A stretch of 64,000 nucleotides of DNA from Aliirhizobium wenxiniae (GCF_014201355.1 NZ_JACHEG010000002.1:1426001-1490000), one strand, 5' to 3'; positions 10,051 through 19,819 are shown, counted from the stretch's first letter. Notes: generated by a model from the letters alone, not told the origin. Numbers and translations are program-made.

Positions 10051-11232
10051 ATGGCTGAAGGCAAACATCACTGGCTGCGCAAGGACGACGCCGAATCGAC
10101 CAAGGCGAGCTTTCCCGAACTGTTTTTCGATCTTGTTTTTGTCTTCGCGCTGATCCAGCTGTCACAGACGCTGGCATCGGATTTTTCCTTCGGGATCGCA
10201 TTCGATGCCCTGATCTTCATTTTCGCACTCTGGTGGGTGTGGATCCACACGACATGGGTGACCAACCTGCTCGATGCCGAAGTCGTGCCGGTAAGATTGC
10301 TTCTATTTTGGCTGATGTTTCTCGGTATCGTACTGGCGATCGCCCTGCCAAAAGCCTTTGATGAGGCGGGGCTGGTTTTCGCACTGGCCTATGCGGCGAT
10401 GCAGCTCAGCCGCTCGTTGTTCGCGCTGTATGCCTTCAAAGGGACCGACGCCAGCTCGTTCATGACATTCGCGCGCATCACTATGTGGCTACTCGTCTCC
10501 AGCGCTTTCTGGGTCGCGGGCGGTCTTGTCAGTCCGGAAAGCCGTGTCGTGTTCTGGATCGCAGCACTGGCAATCGAATATTCGGCACCCCTCGTTCGTT
10601 ACTGGACGCCGGGGATCGGCGCCTCGCCTGCCGAAACACTTGATGTAAATGGCGAACACCTCGCCGAACGATGCGCCCTTTTTGTCATTATCGCGCTTGG
10701 CGAAACGATCATCACCACCGGCAAGACCGCCTCTGACCACGCCGATGAGGGCAGCATCATCTTTCTGGTTCTCGTCCTGGCTTTCCTGACAACCGTTTTG
10801 ATGTGGTGGATTTATTTCCACGACGGACAGGAACGCGCAGCCGACACGGCGGAAGATACGACCGAGCCGCAAAACACAGCCGACCATCTTTTCACCTACG
10901 GGCATCTGCCGATCGTTGCAGGCATTATCCTGACCGCGGTGGGAGAGGATTTCACACTCACGCATCCCCACAACCAGAGTGACCACGCCAATGCGCTGGC
11001 GATTCTCGGCGGCCCGCTGCTGTTTCTTGCCGGCACCCTATGGATGAAGGCGGTATCGTCACGCAGCGTGCCGTGGTCGCATTGCGCCGGGATCACAGCC
11101 ATTCTCGCGGGGTTTATTCTTGTTCCCTACGCAGAAAACTACCTGCTTCAGCTTATGGCCGCCGCCAGTCTTCTTGGCGTAGCGCTATGGGAATATATAG
11201 CGCTCAGGCGATTTCGCCGTGCGCCTGCTTAA
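10051..11232 (+). CDS. LtrA-family (low temperature requirement) membrane protein
   Basis: A 393-residue polytopic inner-membrane protein with about ten hydrophobic segments. The N-terminal motif ASFPELFFDLVFVFALIQLSQ and the central ERCALFVIIALGETIITTGKT are the hallmark motifs of the LtrA family, first described as needed for low-temperature growth in Listeria. Biochemical function is unknown. The ATG at 10051 follows GGAAGGAGGA. It stands alone, with the cold-shock gene about 460 bp upstream on the same strand; any joint cold response is only a suggestion from position. Confidence 0.88.
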   Translation: MAEGKHHWLRKDDAESTKASFPELFFDLVFVFALIQLSQTLASDFSFGIAFDALIFIFALWWVWIHTTWVTNLLDAEVVPVRLLLFWLMFLGIVLAIALPKAFDEAGLVFALAYAAMQLSRSLFALYAFKGTDASSFMTFARITMWLLVSSAFWVAGGLVSPESRVVFWIAALAIEYSAPLVRYWTPGIGASPAETLDVNGEHLAERCALFVIIALGETIITTGKTASDHADEGSIIFLVLVLAFLTTVLMWWIYFHDGQERAADTAEDTTEPQNTADHLFTYGHLPIVAGIILTAVGEDFTLTHPHNQSDHANALAILGGPLLFLAGTLWMKAVSSRSVPWSHCAGITAILAGFILVPYAENYLLQLMAAASLLGVALWEYIALRRFRRAPA

Positions 11233-11332
11233 AGTTTTTCCGCCTTTCCTCGAAATACGAAACCAATCCGTCTATTTGCTTGCAAGCAGTTGGGGACGCA
11301 GGACCGGTCCCGCTTCGCCGGAGTTATTCCGA

Positions 11333-11539
11333 TCAGTAATGCGGAGGCCTTGTCACTGGCGCCGCCTCGCGGGTCGATTCCTCCAGTGTCAGAAAACGCT
11401 CGGTCAACCGATCGAGTTTGGCACGGGTTTGCTCAACCACTTTCCATTGCTCGGCAAGCTGATCGGACAGTTCATCGATTACCTTGGCCTGATGGGCGGC
11501 CAATTCCTCAAGCTGCACCAGTCTAGTCTCGTCACTCAC
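11333..11539 (-). CDS. slyX: SlyX family protein
   Basis: A 68-residue coiled-coil protein with ETRLVQLEELAAHQAKVIDE then LSDQLAEQWKVVEQT and LDRLTERF heptads, and a short Pro-rich tail ending RPPHY, as typical of SlyX. Function is poorly known; the name reflects a position next to slyD in enterobacteria. The GTG at 11539 is preferred because GGAGAGG lies nine bases upstream; an in-frame ATG at 11557 would add six residues. It lies between ltrA and the chemoreceptor as a separate small minus-strand unit. Confidence 0.8.
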   Translation of the reverse strand: MSDETRLVQLEELAAHQAKVIDELSDQLAEQWKVVEQTRAKLDRLTERFLTLEESTREAAPVTRPPHY

Positions 11540-11621
11540 GGCAGCAATCCTCTCCATATTCTTCCAAACCTGAATGTGGGCCGGGATTTAGAGGATGTCC
11601 TGGATCCGGTCCAGCCTTCGA

Positions 11622-13121
11622 TCAGGCACGGAGCCTGGGGCGCTCCTGATAAACACTTGCCGAACCGCTCGTTCTGAAACGCGCCACGAGCGTGGCAAGG
11701 CTACCGCTAATGCTGACGAGGCTCTGGGCTGCGGCATTCGTTTCCTCCATCAGCGCGGCATTTTGCTGGGTAATCTGGTCCATGCTGCGAACAGAAGCGT
11801 TGATCTGATCGATGCCGGATGCCTGCTCCTGCGCAGAATAGGCGATCGAGGTAATGTGTTCGTCGATCGCCTTTACCCGCGTGCCTATGCCGGTCAGCGC
11901 TTCGCCGGCACGATTGACGAGACCGACACCGCGTTGCACATCACCTGCGGAGCGATCGATCAACTCCTTGATCTCCTTGGCCGCCGCGGCCGATCTTTGT
12001 GCCAATTCACGCACTTCCTGGGCAACGACAGCAAAACCCTTGCCCTGCTCACCTGCACGCGCCGCTTCGACACCAGCATTCAATGCCAGCAGGTTCGTCT
12101 GGAATGCGATCTCGTCAATTGCGCCGATGATCTGGGTCATCTTTTGCGATGATTCCGCGATATCGTCCATGGCGGAGATCGCCTGATGGACAACCTCGCC
12201 GTTCCTCTGCGTCTCTACCGCCGATTCGCGGATGATGGTCTGCACCTCTTGCGTTCGCTTGGCCGCCTGACCGGACAGTGCTGTAATCTGCTCGAGCGCT
12301 GCTGCGGTCTGTTCGAGCGACGCCGCCTGCTGTTCGGTGCGCTTCGCCATGTTGTCCGCCGCAGTTGAGATATCGCCGACTTCTGCACGAACCTGACCGA
12401 CAGACTGATTGATTTCCCCCATAGCCGCATCCAGTGCGGCAACTGAGGAATTGTAGTTAGCCTTGAGTGTATGGAAATTCGGCGCGAGTTCCTGATCAAG
12501 CTCTGCCGTCAGATCACCACCGGCAAGATCCTTCAGCGCCTGCCCCAATGCCTCGAGAGCGCCATCTTGCTCCTGCTTGGCCGCAACGCGTTCTTCCTCT
12601 ATCTTTCGGCGACCGTCTTCCAGCGCTTCCAGATAGACCGAGATGGCATAGTCCATGTCGACCATCGCCGCCTTGACCACTGCTGAAAGGTGATCTGCCA
12701 GCACACCGGCCTTCTTGTCGAGGAAGAACCCCTTCATCTCCTTGGCAATGACGGCACGGATGATGCCGTCGAGAATGAGTGCATAGCCACCGATATACCA
12801 GCGCGGCTCAAGGCCAAGCCGGGCATGCGTCTTGCCGATCGCGGAAACCGCATCGACATAATCGCCATCATACCGGCCGGACGAGATGACGTCCCAATGG
12901 CTCGCCTGACGTTCTTTCGCATGCGTTATGTGAGCGTCGCTGGAAAAGAATTTAGCGGTATGCGGATGCGCCTTGGCTTTCTGATAGAAAGCATCAAGAG
13001 CCGGGCCGACGGCGCCTGTGACTACCGGTTGGACATTCGCGAGATGGCGGCGCTCAATCTCTCCGAGCCCGACGAAATTCAGGCGCTCGGCAAGAACGGC
13101 CTTCTGGTCTTGATTTCTCAT
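11622..13121 (-). CDS. Globin-coupled methyl-accepting chemotaxis protein (aerotaxis sensor)
   Basis: A 499-residue soluble chemoreceptor without membrane segments. Residues about 5-165 form a protoglobin sensor domain; His99 in [18 protein letters not shown] is at the position of the haem-binding proximal His of the family. A helical linker (about 170-245) precedes the MCP signalling domain, whose hairpin tip [20 protein letters not shown] contacts CheA/CheW. Related HemAT proteins sense oxygen and control swimming. No CheR-binding pentapeptide is seen at the C-terminus. The ATG at 13121 follows GGGGG and is preferred to one 17 codons upstream. No che genes are nearby. Confidence 0.92.
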   Translation of the reverse strand: MRNQDQKAVLAERLNFVGLGEIERRHLANVQPVVTGAVGPALDAFYQKAKAHPHTAKFFSSDAHITHAKERQASHWDVISSGRYDGDYVDAVSAIGKTHARLGLEPRWYIGGYALILDGIIRAVIAKEMKGFFLDKKAGVLADHLSAVVKAAMVDMDYAISVYLEALEDGRRKIEEERVAAKQEQDGALEALGQALKDLAGGDLTAELDQELAPNFHTLKANYNSSVAALDAAMGEINQSVGQVRAEVGDISTAADNMAKRTEQQAASLEQTAAALEQITALSGQAAKRTQEVQTIIRESAVETQRNGEVVHQAISAMDDIAESSQKMTQIIGAIDEIAFQTNLLALNAGVEAARAGEQGKGFAVVAQEVRELAQRSAAAAKEIKELIDRSAGDVQRGVGLVNRAGEALTGIGTRVKAIDEHITSIAYSAQEQASGIDQINASVRSMDQITQQNAALMEETNAAAQSLVSISGSLATLVARFRTSGSASVYQERPRLRA

Positions 13122-13395
13122 TTTGCCCCCGGTCCCATGTTGAGCCGTTTTACGGATTGCACGCGGCATCACTCTACAATGAAGCCTACCCGCGAAAGTT
13201 TAACTCACTGTTATCCAATCACCCTAAGCTTTCATTAATCATAACTTGTTGCCGATATACTAACGGACGAAGAATTGGGACTTTAGTCGCTGGGGACATC
13301 ACGCGGGGCGGGTTCACTGGCTCAATCGATCCAATCGCTTGCGTTCTGCCATGCAAATCCTTAGCTCCTGTGCAACAGGCAAACCGCGATTCTCC

Positions 13396-14529
13396 ATGGC
13401 GCAAAAGACTTCGATCTCACGGCTTAAGCTTACCGACTTCCGCAATTACGCGGCAGCTTCGCTTGTGCTCGACAGCAGGCATGTGGTGCTGACGGGAGAA
13501 AACGGTGCCGGCAAGACCAACCTGATGGAGGCAATATCCTTCCTTTCACCCGGGCGAGGTTTCAGGCGCGCCGTGCTTACTGACGTGACACGGGTGGGTG
13601 CTGACGGAGGTTTTGCCATCTTTGTCGATCTCGACGGAATGCAGGGCGAGGTTGCAATCGGCACGGGCACAGAGCCGGGTGACGGCGAGAGTGTCAGCCG
13701 CAAGCTGAGGATCAACAGCACGCCGGCCAAATCCACCGAGGAGCTTTCCGACCATCTGAACGTGTTGTGGCTGACGCCGTCGATGGATGGGCTGTTTACC
13801 GGCTCGTCATCGGACCGGCGGCGCTTTCTCGACCGGCTTGTGCTTTCGCTCGATCCCACCCACGCTCGAAGGGCAAGCGACTTCGAGCGTTCCATGCGCA
13901 GCCGTAACCGACTTCTTTCGGAGGGGCGCTTTGATCCTGCGTGGCTGACGGCGATAGAAACGCAGATGGCGGAACTCGGGATAGCCATGGCTGCCGCACG
14001 GCATGAAATGTTGGGCCTGCTCCAGTCTCTCTCGGTCAATTCCGCCGAGACACCGTTCCCGACACCGGCCCTGGCACTCGAAGGTTTCATGGATGGCGGC
14101 ATGGATCGCCCGGCGGCTGATCTGGAAGAGGATTATCTTATCGCCCTGCGCAACGGACGCGGGCGTGACGCAGCCGCGGGCCGTACACTCGAAGGCCCGC
14201 ACCGCGTCGATCTTCTCGTGCGCCATCAGGAGAAGAATATCGAGGCTTCGCGATGCTCCACCGGAGAGCAGAAGGCATTGCTGATCGGGCTCATTCTCGC
14301 CCATGCCCGATTGACGGCGGATATGACCGGTTTCGCACCTATCCTGTTGCTCGACGAAATCGCCGCGCATCTCGATGAGGGGCGGCGTGCGACATTGTTC
14401 GATCTGGTAGATGGGCTCGGCGGACAGGCCTTTATGACCGGCACCGACCAATCGATGTTTGTAGCCCTCGGAGACCGCGCACAGTTCTTTACGGTGAGCC
14501 ATGGAAGCGTGACGCCGGGAAAAGCCTGA
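13396..14529 (+). CDS. recF: DNA replication and repair protein RecF
   Basis: A 377-residue SMC-like ATPase that helps load RecA at single-strand gaps. Walker A GENGAGKT is at 34-41, the ABC-type signature CSTGEQKALLIGL is in the C-terminal part, and Walker B ILLLDEIAAHLD follows. MAQKTSISRLKLTDFRNY matches the family start, so ATG 13396 is chosen over an upstream ATG at 13339. It is followed after 34 bp by the MoeB-like gene on the same strand. It is not next to dnaA/dnaN/gyrB, which is usual in rhizobia. Confidence 0.96.
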   Translation: MAQKTSISRLKLTDFRNYAAASLVLDSRHVVLTGENGAGKTNLMEAISFLSPGRGFRRAVLTDVTRVGADGGFAIFVDLDGMQGEVAIGTGTEPGDGESVSRKLRINSTPAKSTEELSDHLNVLWLTPSMDGLFTGSSSDRRRFLDRLVLSLDPTHARRASDFERSMRSRNRLLSEGRFDPAWLTAIETQMAELGIAMAAARHEMLGLLQSLSVNSAETPFPTPALALEGFMDGGMDRPAADLEEDYLIALRNGRGRDAAAGRTLEGPHRVDLLVRHQEKNIEASRCSTGEQKALLIGLILAHARLTADMTGFAPILLLDEIAAHLDEGRRATLFDLVDGLGGQAFMTGTDQSMFVALGDRAQFFTVSHGSVTPGKA

Positions 14530-14563
14530 CGATAGATGCTTAACCGGAAGAGGTGGTGGTGAT

Positions 14564-15370
14564 ATGAAATCGATCATGGAAAACCAGGCTTCGCAACTGC
14601 CGGAGACGGCACTCACCCCGGACGAGATCGAGCGTTACAAACGCCATATCCTGCTGCCGGAAATCGGCGGAACCGGCCAACAGAAGCTGAAAGCCGCCCG
14701 TGTTCTGGTGATCGGCGCCGGTGGCCTTGGTGCCCCCGTGCTGGAATATCTCGCCGCAGCCGGTATCGGCACGATCGGCATCGCCGATGACGACCGGGTA
14801 TCGCTTTCCAATTTGCAGCGCCAGGTGATCCATGATTCCGGCACGATCGGCGAAATGAAGACGAAAAGCGCGCGCGACAAGATCGCCCGCCTCAATCCGC
14901 ATGTCCGGGTCGTCGATTTCGAGGAACGGTTTTCGCCCGAATGGGCGAGGCTGCATCTGCCGCGCTTCGATCTTCTTGTCGACGGGTCCGACAATTTCGA
15001 TACGCGATATGCGGCGGCGGACGCCGCTGAGACGGCAAGGATCCCGCTCGTCACCGGCGCCGTCGGGCGCTTCGATGGTTCCGTCACGGCGCTCAAGCCC
15101 TATGAGAGCAGCGCAGACGGCGTGCTCAACCCGACCTATCGCGACCTGTTTCCCGAAAAGCCGCCGGAAGGATTGATCCCTGCCTGTGCGGAGACCGGCG
15201 TGGTCGGGGCTCTGACCGGCGTCATCGGCACTCTGATGGCGATGGAAGTCATCAAGCTGATCACCGGCATCGGCGAACCGCTCGTCGGCCGACTGATGCT
15301 CTACGATGCGCTTTCGGCCCGGTTCGACACGATCAGATACAAACGCAGAAAGAGGTCGTCGGCAGAATGA
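14564..15370 (+). CDS. moeB: HesA/MoeB/ThiF-family adenylyltransferase
   Basis: A 268-residue E1-like enzyme that adenylates the C-terminus of a ubiquitin-like sulfur carrier (MoaD or ThiS type) for molybdopterin or thiamin synthesis. Nucleotide-binding loop GAGGLG at 51-56, the adenylation Arg region RYKRHILLPEIG at the start, and the Asp motif DGSDNFDTR. The two CxxC zinc pairs found in E. coli MoeB are absent: the segment reads NPTYRDLFPEKPPEG with no cysteines. No MoaD or ThiS gene is adjacent, so the true partner is uncertain. Its stop overlaps the next start. Confidence 0.82.
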   Translation: MKSIMENQASQLPETALTPDEIERYKRHILLPEIGGTGQQKLKAARVLVIGAGGLGAPVLEYLAAAGIGTIGIADDDRVSLSNLQRQVIHDSGTIGEMKTKSARDKIARLNPHVRVVDFEERFSPEWARLHLPRFDLLVDGSDNFDTRYAAADAAETARIPLVTGAVGRFDGSVTALKPYESSADGVLNPTYRDLFPEKPPEGLIPACAETGVVGALTGVIGTLMAMEVIKLITGIGEPLVGRLMLYDALSARFDTIRYKRRKRSSAE

Positions 15371-15852
15371 TCACCATTATCAGGATCGACAACGGCTTTG
15401 GCCGCTGGGACGAATTGCTCGCGCTTATCCTCTCTTCCTTCTCCTACATGGACGAGATCATCGATCCGCCCTCCTCGGCACACCGGCTGACACTTGCCTC
15501 ACTCGCGCAAAAGGCCACGAGCGAGATTGCATTCGCCGCCCTGGAGGAAAACTGTCTGGTCGGTTGCGTGTTCCTGAAACCCGAAACCGATTGCCTTTAT
15601 GTCGGGAAACTCGCGGTCGCGCCGGGTCAACAAGGCAAGGGGGTCGGCCGCCGGCTGCTGAAGGTTGCGCAAGATACTGCGCATGAACTGAATCTGCCGG
15701 CGCTCAGGCTGGAAACGCGCATCGAGCTTGTCGGCAACCACACGACCTTCGGCCGCTGGGGATTTCAGAAGACGGCAGAAAAGTCTCATCCGGGCTTTGA
15801 CCGGATCACCTTCATCGAAATGCGCAAGCAGCTCGAGCCGACCCCGGCCTGA
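15367..15852 (+). CDS. GNAT-family N-acetyltransferase
   Basis: A 161-residue acetyl-CoA-dependent acyltransferase. Motif A is clear: YVGKLAVAPGQQGKGVGRRLLKVAQD, with the Q/RxxGxG/A acetyl-CoA pyrophosphate loop as QQGKGVG. The substrate is unknown; the C-terminal GNHTTFGRWGFQKTAEKSHPGF resembles GNATs acting on small molecules. The start codon overlaps the stop of the MoeB-like gene (ATGA), so the two are translationally coupled. Confidence 0.88.
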   Translation: MITIIRIDNGFGRWDELLALILSSFSYMDEIIDPPSSAHRLTLASLAQKATSEIAFAALEENCLVGCVFLKPETDCLYVGKLAVAPGQQGKGVGRRLLKVAQDTAHELNLPALRLETRIELVGNHTTFGRWGFQKTAEKSHPGFDRITFIEMRKQLEPTPA

Positions 15853-15854
15853 AT

Positions 15855-16859
15855 TCAATTCCGGCCGGGCAGAACACGGTTCGGCGGGCGATGACCGTCG
15901 AAAAAGGCTCGGATATTGATGATGACCTTATCGCCCATGTCGATCCGGCCCTCGATCGTGGCCGAACCCATATGGGGCAACAGAACGACCTTGCCTTCAT
16001 TCGCAAGCTTGACGAGTTTTGGGTTGATCGCCGGCTCGTTCTGATAAACGTCGAGGCCAGCACCGGCGATCTTGTCTTCACGCAGAAGCTTGATCATCGC
16101 CATCTCGTCGATGATGTCGCCACGCGCCGTGTTGACGATGATCGCCGTCGGCTGCATCAGCGCAAGGCGCCGGGCTGACACAAGATGAAAGGTTCCGGGT
16201 GTCGACGGGCAATTCACCGAAACGATATCGACGCGGGCCAGCATCTGGTCGAGGCTGTCCCAATAGGTCGCCTCCAGTTCGCTCTCTGTCGCCTGATTGA
16301 CCGGCTTGCGGTTATGATAGTGGATGGATAGGCCGAAAGCCTTGGCGCGTCTTGCGACCGCAGTGCCGATCCGGCCCATCCCGATAATACCGATCCGTTT
16401 GCCCCAAATCCGGCGTCCGAGCATCCAGGTCGGGCTCCAGCCGGCCCAATCGCCGGGATTGTCGGTCAAAATACGCGAGCCTTCAGCAAGGCGACGGTTG
16501 ACGGCAAGGATGAGCGCCATCGTCATGTCCGCCGTGTCCTCGGTCAGGACGTTCGGCGTATTGGTGACGGTAATGCCCTTCTCAGCCGCCGCATCGACAT
16601 CGATGTGATCCGTACCGTTGGAAAAACCGGCAATAAGCTTCAGTTGCGGACCTGCTGAGGCCAGAAGCTCGGCATCGATCTTGTCCGCGATTGTCGGTAC
16701 AAGTACGTCGGCACTCGCCATCGCGGCCGCAAGCTCTTCGCGTGAACGCGGCCGGTCATCGATGTTGAGCTCGGCGTCGAAGAGTTCGCGCATGCGCGTC
16801 TCGACGGCGTCCGGTAGCTTGCGCGTGATATAAACCCTGGGTCTTTTCTTCGCAGTCAT
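15855..16859 (-). CDS. D-isomer-specific 2-hydroxyacid dehydrogenase (glyoxylate reductase-like)
   Basis: A 334-residue NAD(P)H-dependent oxidoreductase. Rossmann loop GMGRIGTA at 160-167; catalytic Arg in NTARGDIID, Glu in the QNEPAINPKL region, and catalytic His in LLPHMGSATIEGR. Overall it resembles bacterial glyoxylate/hydroxypyruvate reductases of the GyaR/GhrB type, which reduce glyoxylate to glycolate. The preference for NADPH or NADH is not certain. It converges on the GNAT gene with two bases between stops and is monocistronic. Confidence 0.9.
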   Translation of the reverse strand: MTAKKRPRVYITRKLPDAVETRMRELFDAELNIDDRPRSREELAAAMASADVLVPTIADKIDAELLASAGPQLKLIAGFSNGTDHIDVDAAAEKGITVTNTPNVLTEDTADMTMALILAVNRRLAEGSRILTDNPGDWAGWSPTWMLGRRIWGKRIGIIGMGRIGTAVARRAKAFGLSIHYHNRKPVNQATESELEATYWDSLDQMLARVDIVSVNCPSTPGTFHLVSARRLALMQPTAIIVNTARGDIIDEMAMIKLLREDKIAGAGLDVYQNEPAINPKLVKLANEGKVVLLPHMGSATIEGRIDMGDKVIINIRAFFDGHRPPNRVLPGRN

Positions 16860-17015
16860 CGCTCCGCCACCGCAATTTTAGCAGGTCATTAACCAAGTCG
16901 CGCGATAGTCGATCCTATCCTTGGGCGTTCTAGCAGACCCACCGGCGAAGACAAACAAAACCTCGCAAACGGGCCATGAAGCACATCCGCGGATCGTCAG
17001 TCAGGATCCACAAAA

Positions 17016-17555
17016 ATGCGCCGCCTCATCATCATCATCGTAGCCATCTGCTTTCCCCTGATCGCAACGCTCTCCGCTATCGTGCCTGTCTATGCACAGG
17101 GCGCTGCAAAAGGTGCAAGCGGCCTGCCGCTACCGCGTTTTGCCAGTCTGAAATCAAAGAAAGTCAATATCCGTATCGGGCCGAGCACCGATTATGCGGT
17201 TTCATGGATGTACATGAAGGCAGGTACGCCCATGGAAATCATCCAGGAATATGACAACTGGCGGCGCGTGCGTGACGCTGAGGGCACCGAGGGCTGGGTG
17301 AACCAGGCGCTGCTTTCGGGCGAGCGTACGGCAGTTGCGGCTCCATGGATGCGCGGGAAGGGCCAGGACATCTATGTCAACATGCGCCGCGACCCGCAAA
17401 GCTCGGCCGCGATCATCGCGAAGCTTCAGCCGGGTGTTCAGCTTACCATCAAGGAATGCAACGGCGACTGGTGCCAGGCGGAAACCGGTGGTGCCGAGGG
17501 CTGGGTAGCCCAAGGCGAAGTCTGGGGTGTTTACCCGGGCGAAGCCTTTAAATAA
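17016..17555 (+). CDS. Periplasmic protein with two bacterial SH3 domains
   Basis: A 179-residue exported protein. Residues 1-29 form a Sec signal peptide (IIIIVAICFPLIATLSAIVP, then AQG). Two SH3_3/SH3b repeats follow, about 48-105 (VNIRIGPSTDYAVSWMYMKAG) and 112-175 (IYVNMRRDPQSSAAIIAKLQ), each ending EGWV. Such domains often bind cell-wall peptides or proteins in the periplasm; the partner is unknown. Its 3' end overlaps that of the convergent kinase gene by eight bases. Confidence 0.85.
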   Translation: MRRLIIIIVAICFPLIATLSAIVPVYAQGAAKGASGLPLPRFASLKSKKVNIRIGPSTDYAVSWMYMKAGTPMEIIQEYDNWRRVRDAEGTEGWVNQALLSGERTAVAAPWMRGKGQDIYVNMRRDPQSSAAIIAKLQPGVQLTIKECNGDWCQAETGGAEGWVAQGEVWGVYPGEAFK

Positions 17556-18540
17556 GGCCCGCCTCAGCTGCTGCTTCTTTCAGCGATACCAGCGGACGCG
17601 GGCCGATCTGCTGGATAACTTCAGCTGCAGCTAGGCAACCGAGCTTGCCGCAGTCTTCCAGCGAACGGCCTTGCGTATAGCCGTAGAGGAAGCCGGAGGC
17701 GAAGAGATCGCCGGCACCCGTCGTATCGACCAGTTCATCGATAGCATAGGCATCGATCTTTACCCGCTCGCTTGCGCGGACGATGACCGCACCCTCTTCG
17801 CTGAGCGTGACCGCGGCCAGCTTGCAGTCTGCGGCGATCTTGCCAAGAGCCAGTTCGAAATCTTCCGTCTCGTAGAGCGACAGCAGTTCATGCTTGTTGG
17901 CGAAAACGATATCGACGGTGCCTGAACGCATCAGATCCAGGAATTCGGCGCGGTAACGGCCGACGCAGAACGGGTCGGAAAGCGTCATCGACACTTCGCG
18001 GCCGTTTTCATGGGCGATGCGCGCTGCCTCGCGGATGGCGTCTTTGGCGCGCGGCGGGTCCCAGAGATAACCCTCGAAATAGGTGACCTTGGCTTCGGCT
18101 ACGACTTCTTCCTCAACATGCTCGGGGCCGAGTTCGACGCAGGCACCGAGATAGGTGTTCATCGACCGTTCGCCATCGGGCGTGACAAAGATCATCGAAC
18201 GAGCCGTGGGGGGATGAAGACCATCCGGCTTTGTCTGGTAGTGAACACCCTGCGCGCGGATGTCGTGCTGGAAGATCTGGCCCAGCTGATCCTCGGCAAC
18301 CTTGCCGAAATAGGCGGCCTTGCCGCCGAAACCTGCAATGCCGGCAGCCGTATTGCCGGCCGAACCACCCGACGCCTCGACTGCAGGTCCCATCTTTGAA
18401 TAAAGAAATTCGGCGCGCTCGGCATCGATAAGGTTCATGGCGCCCTTGATGATCGCATTGTCTTCAAGAAACGAATCCTCGCAACGGGCGAGGATATCGA
18501 CGATGGCGTTGCCGATGGTCAGCACGTCGAACTTTGGCAT
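17548..18540 (-). CDS. PfkB-family sugar kinase, probable adenosine kinase
   Basis: A 330-residue ribokinase-fold kinase. The second PfkB signature DTTGAGDLFASGFLYG begins at about 272, with the catalytic base Asp in GAGD at about 278; the first signature region is ASGGSAGNTAAGIAGFGGKA. Rhizobial proteins of this type (MPKFDVLTIGNAIVD start) are generally called adenosine kinase, converting adenosine to AMP in purine salvage. A role on another nucleoside or sugar cannot be excluded. It is monocistronic and converges on the SH3 gene. Confidence 0.85.
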   Translation of the reverse strand: MPKFDVLTIGNAIVDILARCEDSFLEDNAIIKGAMNLIDAERAEFLYSKMGPAVEASGGSAGNTAAGIAGFGGKAAYFGKVAEDQLGQIFQHDIRAQGVHYQTKPDGLHPPTARSMIFVTPDGERSMNTYLGACVELGPEHVEEEVVAEAKVTYFEGYLWDPPRAKDAIREAARIAHENGREVSMTLSDPFCVGRYRAEFLDLMRSGTVDIVFANKHELLSLYETEDFELALGKIAADCKLAAVTLSEEGAVIVRASERVKIDAYAIDELVDTTGAGDLFASGFLYGYTQGRSLEDCGKLGCLAAAEVIQQIGPRPLVSLKEAAAEAGLI

Positions 18541-18856
18541 TCAGTCTTCTTCCTTTTGCGTTCAAGCTGCGCCATGGGTAGTGGCCTTTTCCGGCCAAGG
18601 GAAGAAGAAATGTTTTGCGTCCATGCCAGCCGCGCATCGGATTGGTTCAGGTTTATCATCTGTCATCTGGCCGTCACGGTTTTCGCATATGTTGATCCCG
18701 TCCGGTAAGGTTGGCTGCCACGGATGTACTGGCGGCTGACTGCCGGATTTTTCATTCCGTTATAGATCTGGATCAGAGCACGGTTGCATATATGCATTTG
18801 TTGCTCGGAGGCTTATGCGCTAGACGCATAGGATCGGAATATTCCAAGGTCCTACC
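18541..18856. other. 316-bp divergent intergenic region
   Basis: No gene. Just upstream of the AEC transporter there is a short inverted repeat, TATGCG (18814-18819) and CGCATA (18825-18830), separated by CTAGA, which could be an operator. Nothing else stands out. Confidence 0.4.
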
Positions 18857-19801
18857 GTGTCGCTCGTCCTCGCCAATGTCCTCCCGGTCTTCATTCTCAT
18901 TCTGCTCGGCTGGCTGATCGCCAAATCCGGCCTTCTCAAAGCGGAGACCGGCGATGCGCTGGGCGAATTTGTCTTCAAGATCGCCGTTCCCATGCTGATC
19001 TTCCGCACGCTAGCAACCGCGCATTTCGAAGGCGTTTCGCCCTTCAGACTGTGGACCGCCTATTTTATAGGTGTCGCGATCACCTGGACCATCGGGGCAT
19101 TTATGGCCAAACGCGCCTTCGGGCGTGATGCCAAAGTTGCCGTGATTGCAGGCATGTCGGCAAGCTTCGCCAATAATGTCTTCATCGGCCTTCCGCTGGT
19201 CGATCATATCGTCGGACAAGATGGGCTTGTTGCCATCTCCATCCTTCTCGCAATCCATCTGCCGATCATGATGATTGTCGGTACAGTGCTTATGGAAAGC
19301 GCCTCAGCCAAGGTGGATGGCACCGCTGCCCGCGGTATTGTCGCCGTGCTCAAGCAGGTGGGGACAAACCTTGCTCGCAACCCGCTCGTCATCGCCTTGA
19401 CACTCGGGCTTGCCTTCAATCTTTCCGGCCTGTCGATGAATGCACCCATTGCCCTGGTCGTCGATCAGATTGCCGGCTCAGCCAGCCCGGCTGCGCTGAT
19501 TTCCATCGGGATGGCGTTGACCCGCTATCCGATCAAGGGTGACCTTGGGCTTTCGACCAGTTCAGCGCTGCTCAAGCTTTTCATCCTGCCCGCATCCGTC
19601 TTCGGTGCCTGCCATATGCTCAACCTGCGGCCAGACTGGACAGCTGCGCTGGTTCTGACTTCCTCTGTTCCAACGGGCATCAATGCCTGGCTGATTGCCC
19701 AGCGATTTCGCTCCAGCCAGAGCCTCGCGGCCTCCGTCATCAGCATTACGACCGCCTTCGGCGTCATCTCCGTCAGCATGTGGGCGTGGCTACTCACCTG
19801 A
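18857..19801 (+). CDS. AEC-family (auxin efflux carrier-like) transporter
   Basis: A 314-residue inner-membrane permease with about ten hydrophobic segments in two five-helix halves. The start NVLPVFILILLGWLIAKSG and the central FANNVFIGLPLVDHIVGQDG match the AEC/membrane-transport-protein family, whose bacterial members move malate, malonate or other small organic anions. The substrate is unknown. Translation begins at GTG 18857 with AAGG upstream; no in-frame ATG fits better. Confidence 0.85.
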   Translation: MSLVLANVLPVFILILLGWLIAKSGLLKAETGDALGEFVFKIAVPMLIFRTLATAHFEGVSPFRLWTAYFIGVAITWTIGAFMAKRAFGRDAKVAVIAGMSASFANNVFIGLPLVDHIVGQDGLVAISILLAIHLPIMMIVGTVLMESASAKVDGTAARGIVAVLKQVGTNLARNPLVIALTLGLAFNLSGLSMNAPIALVVDQIAGSASPAALISIGMALTRYPIKGDLGLSTSSALLKLFILPASVFGACHMLNLRPDWTAALVLTSSVPTGINAWLIAQRFRSSQSLAASVISITTAFGVISVSMWAWLLT

Positions 19802-19819
19802 CGTGAGAACAGAATGCAA

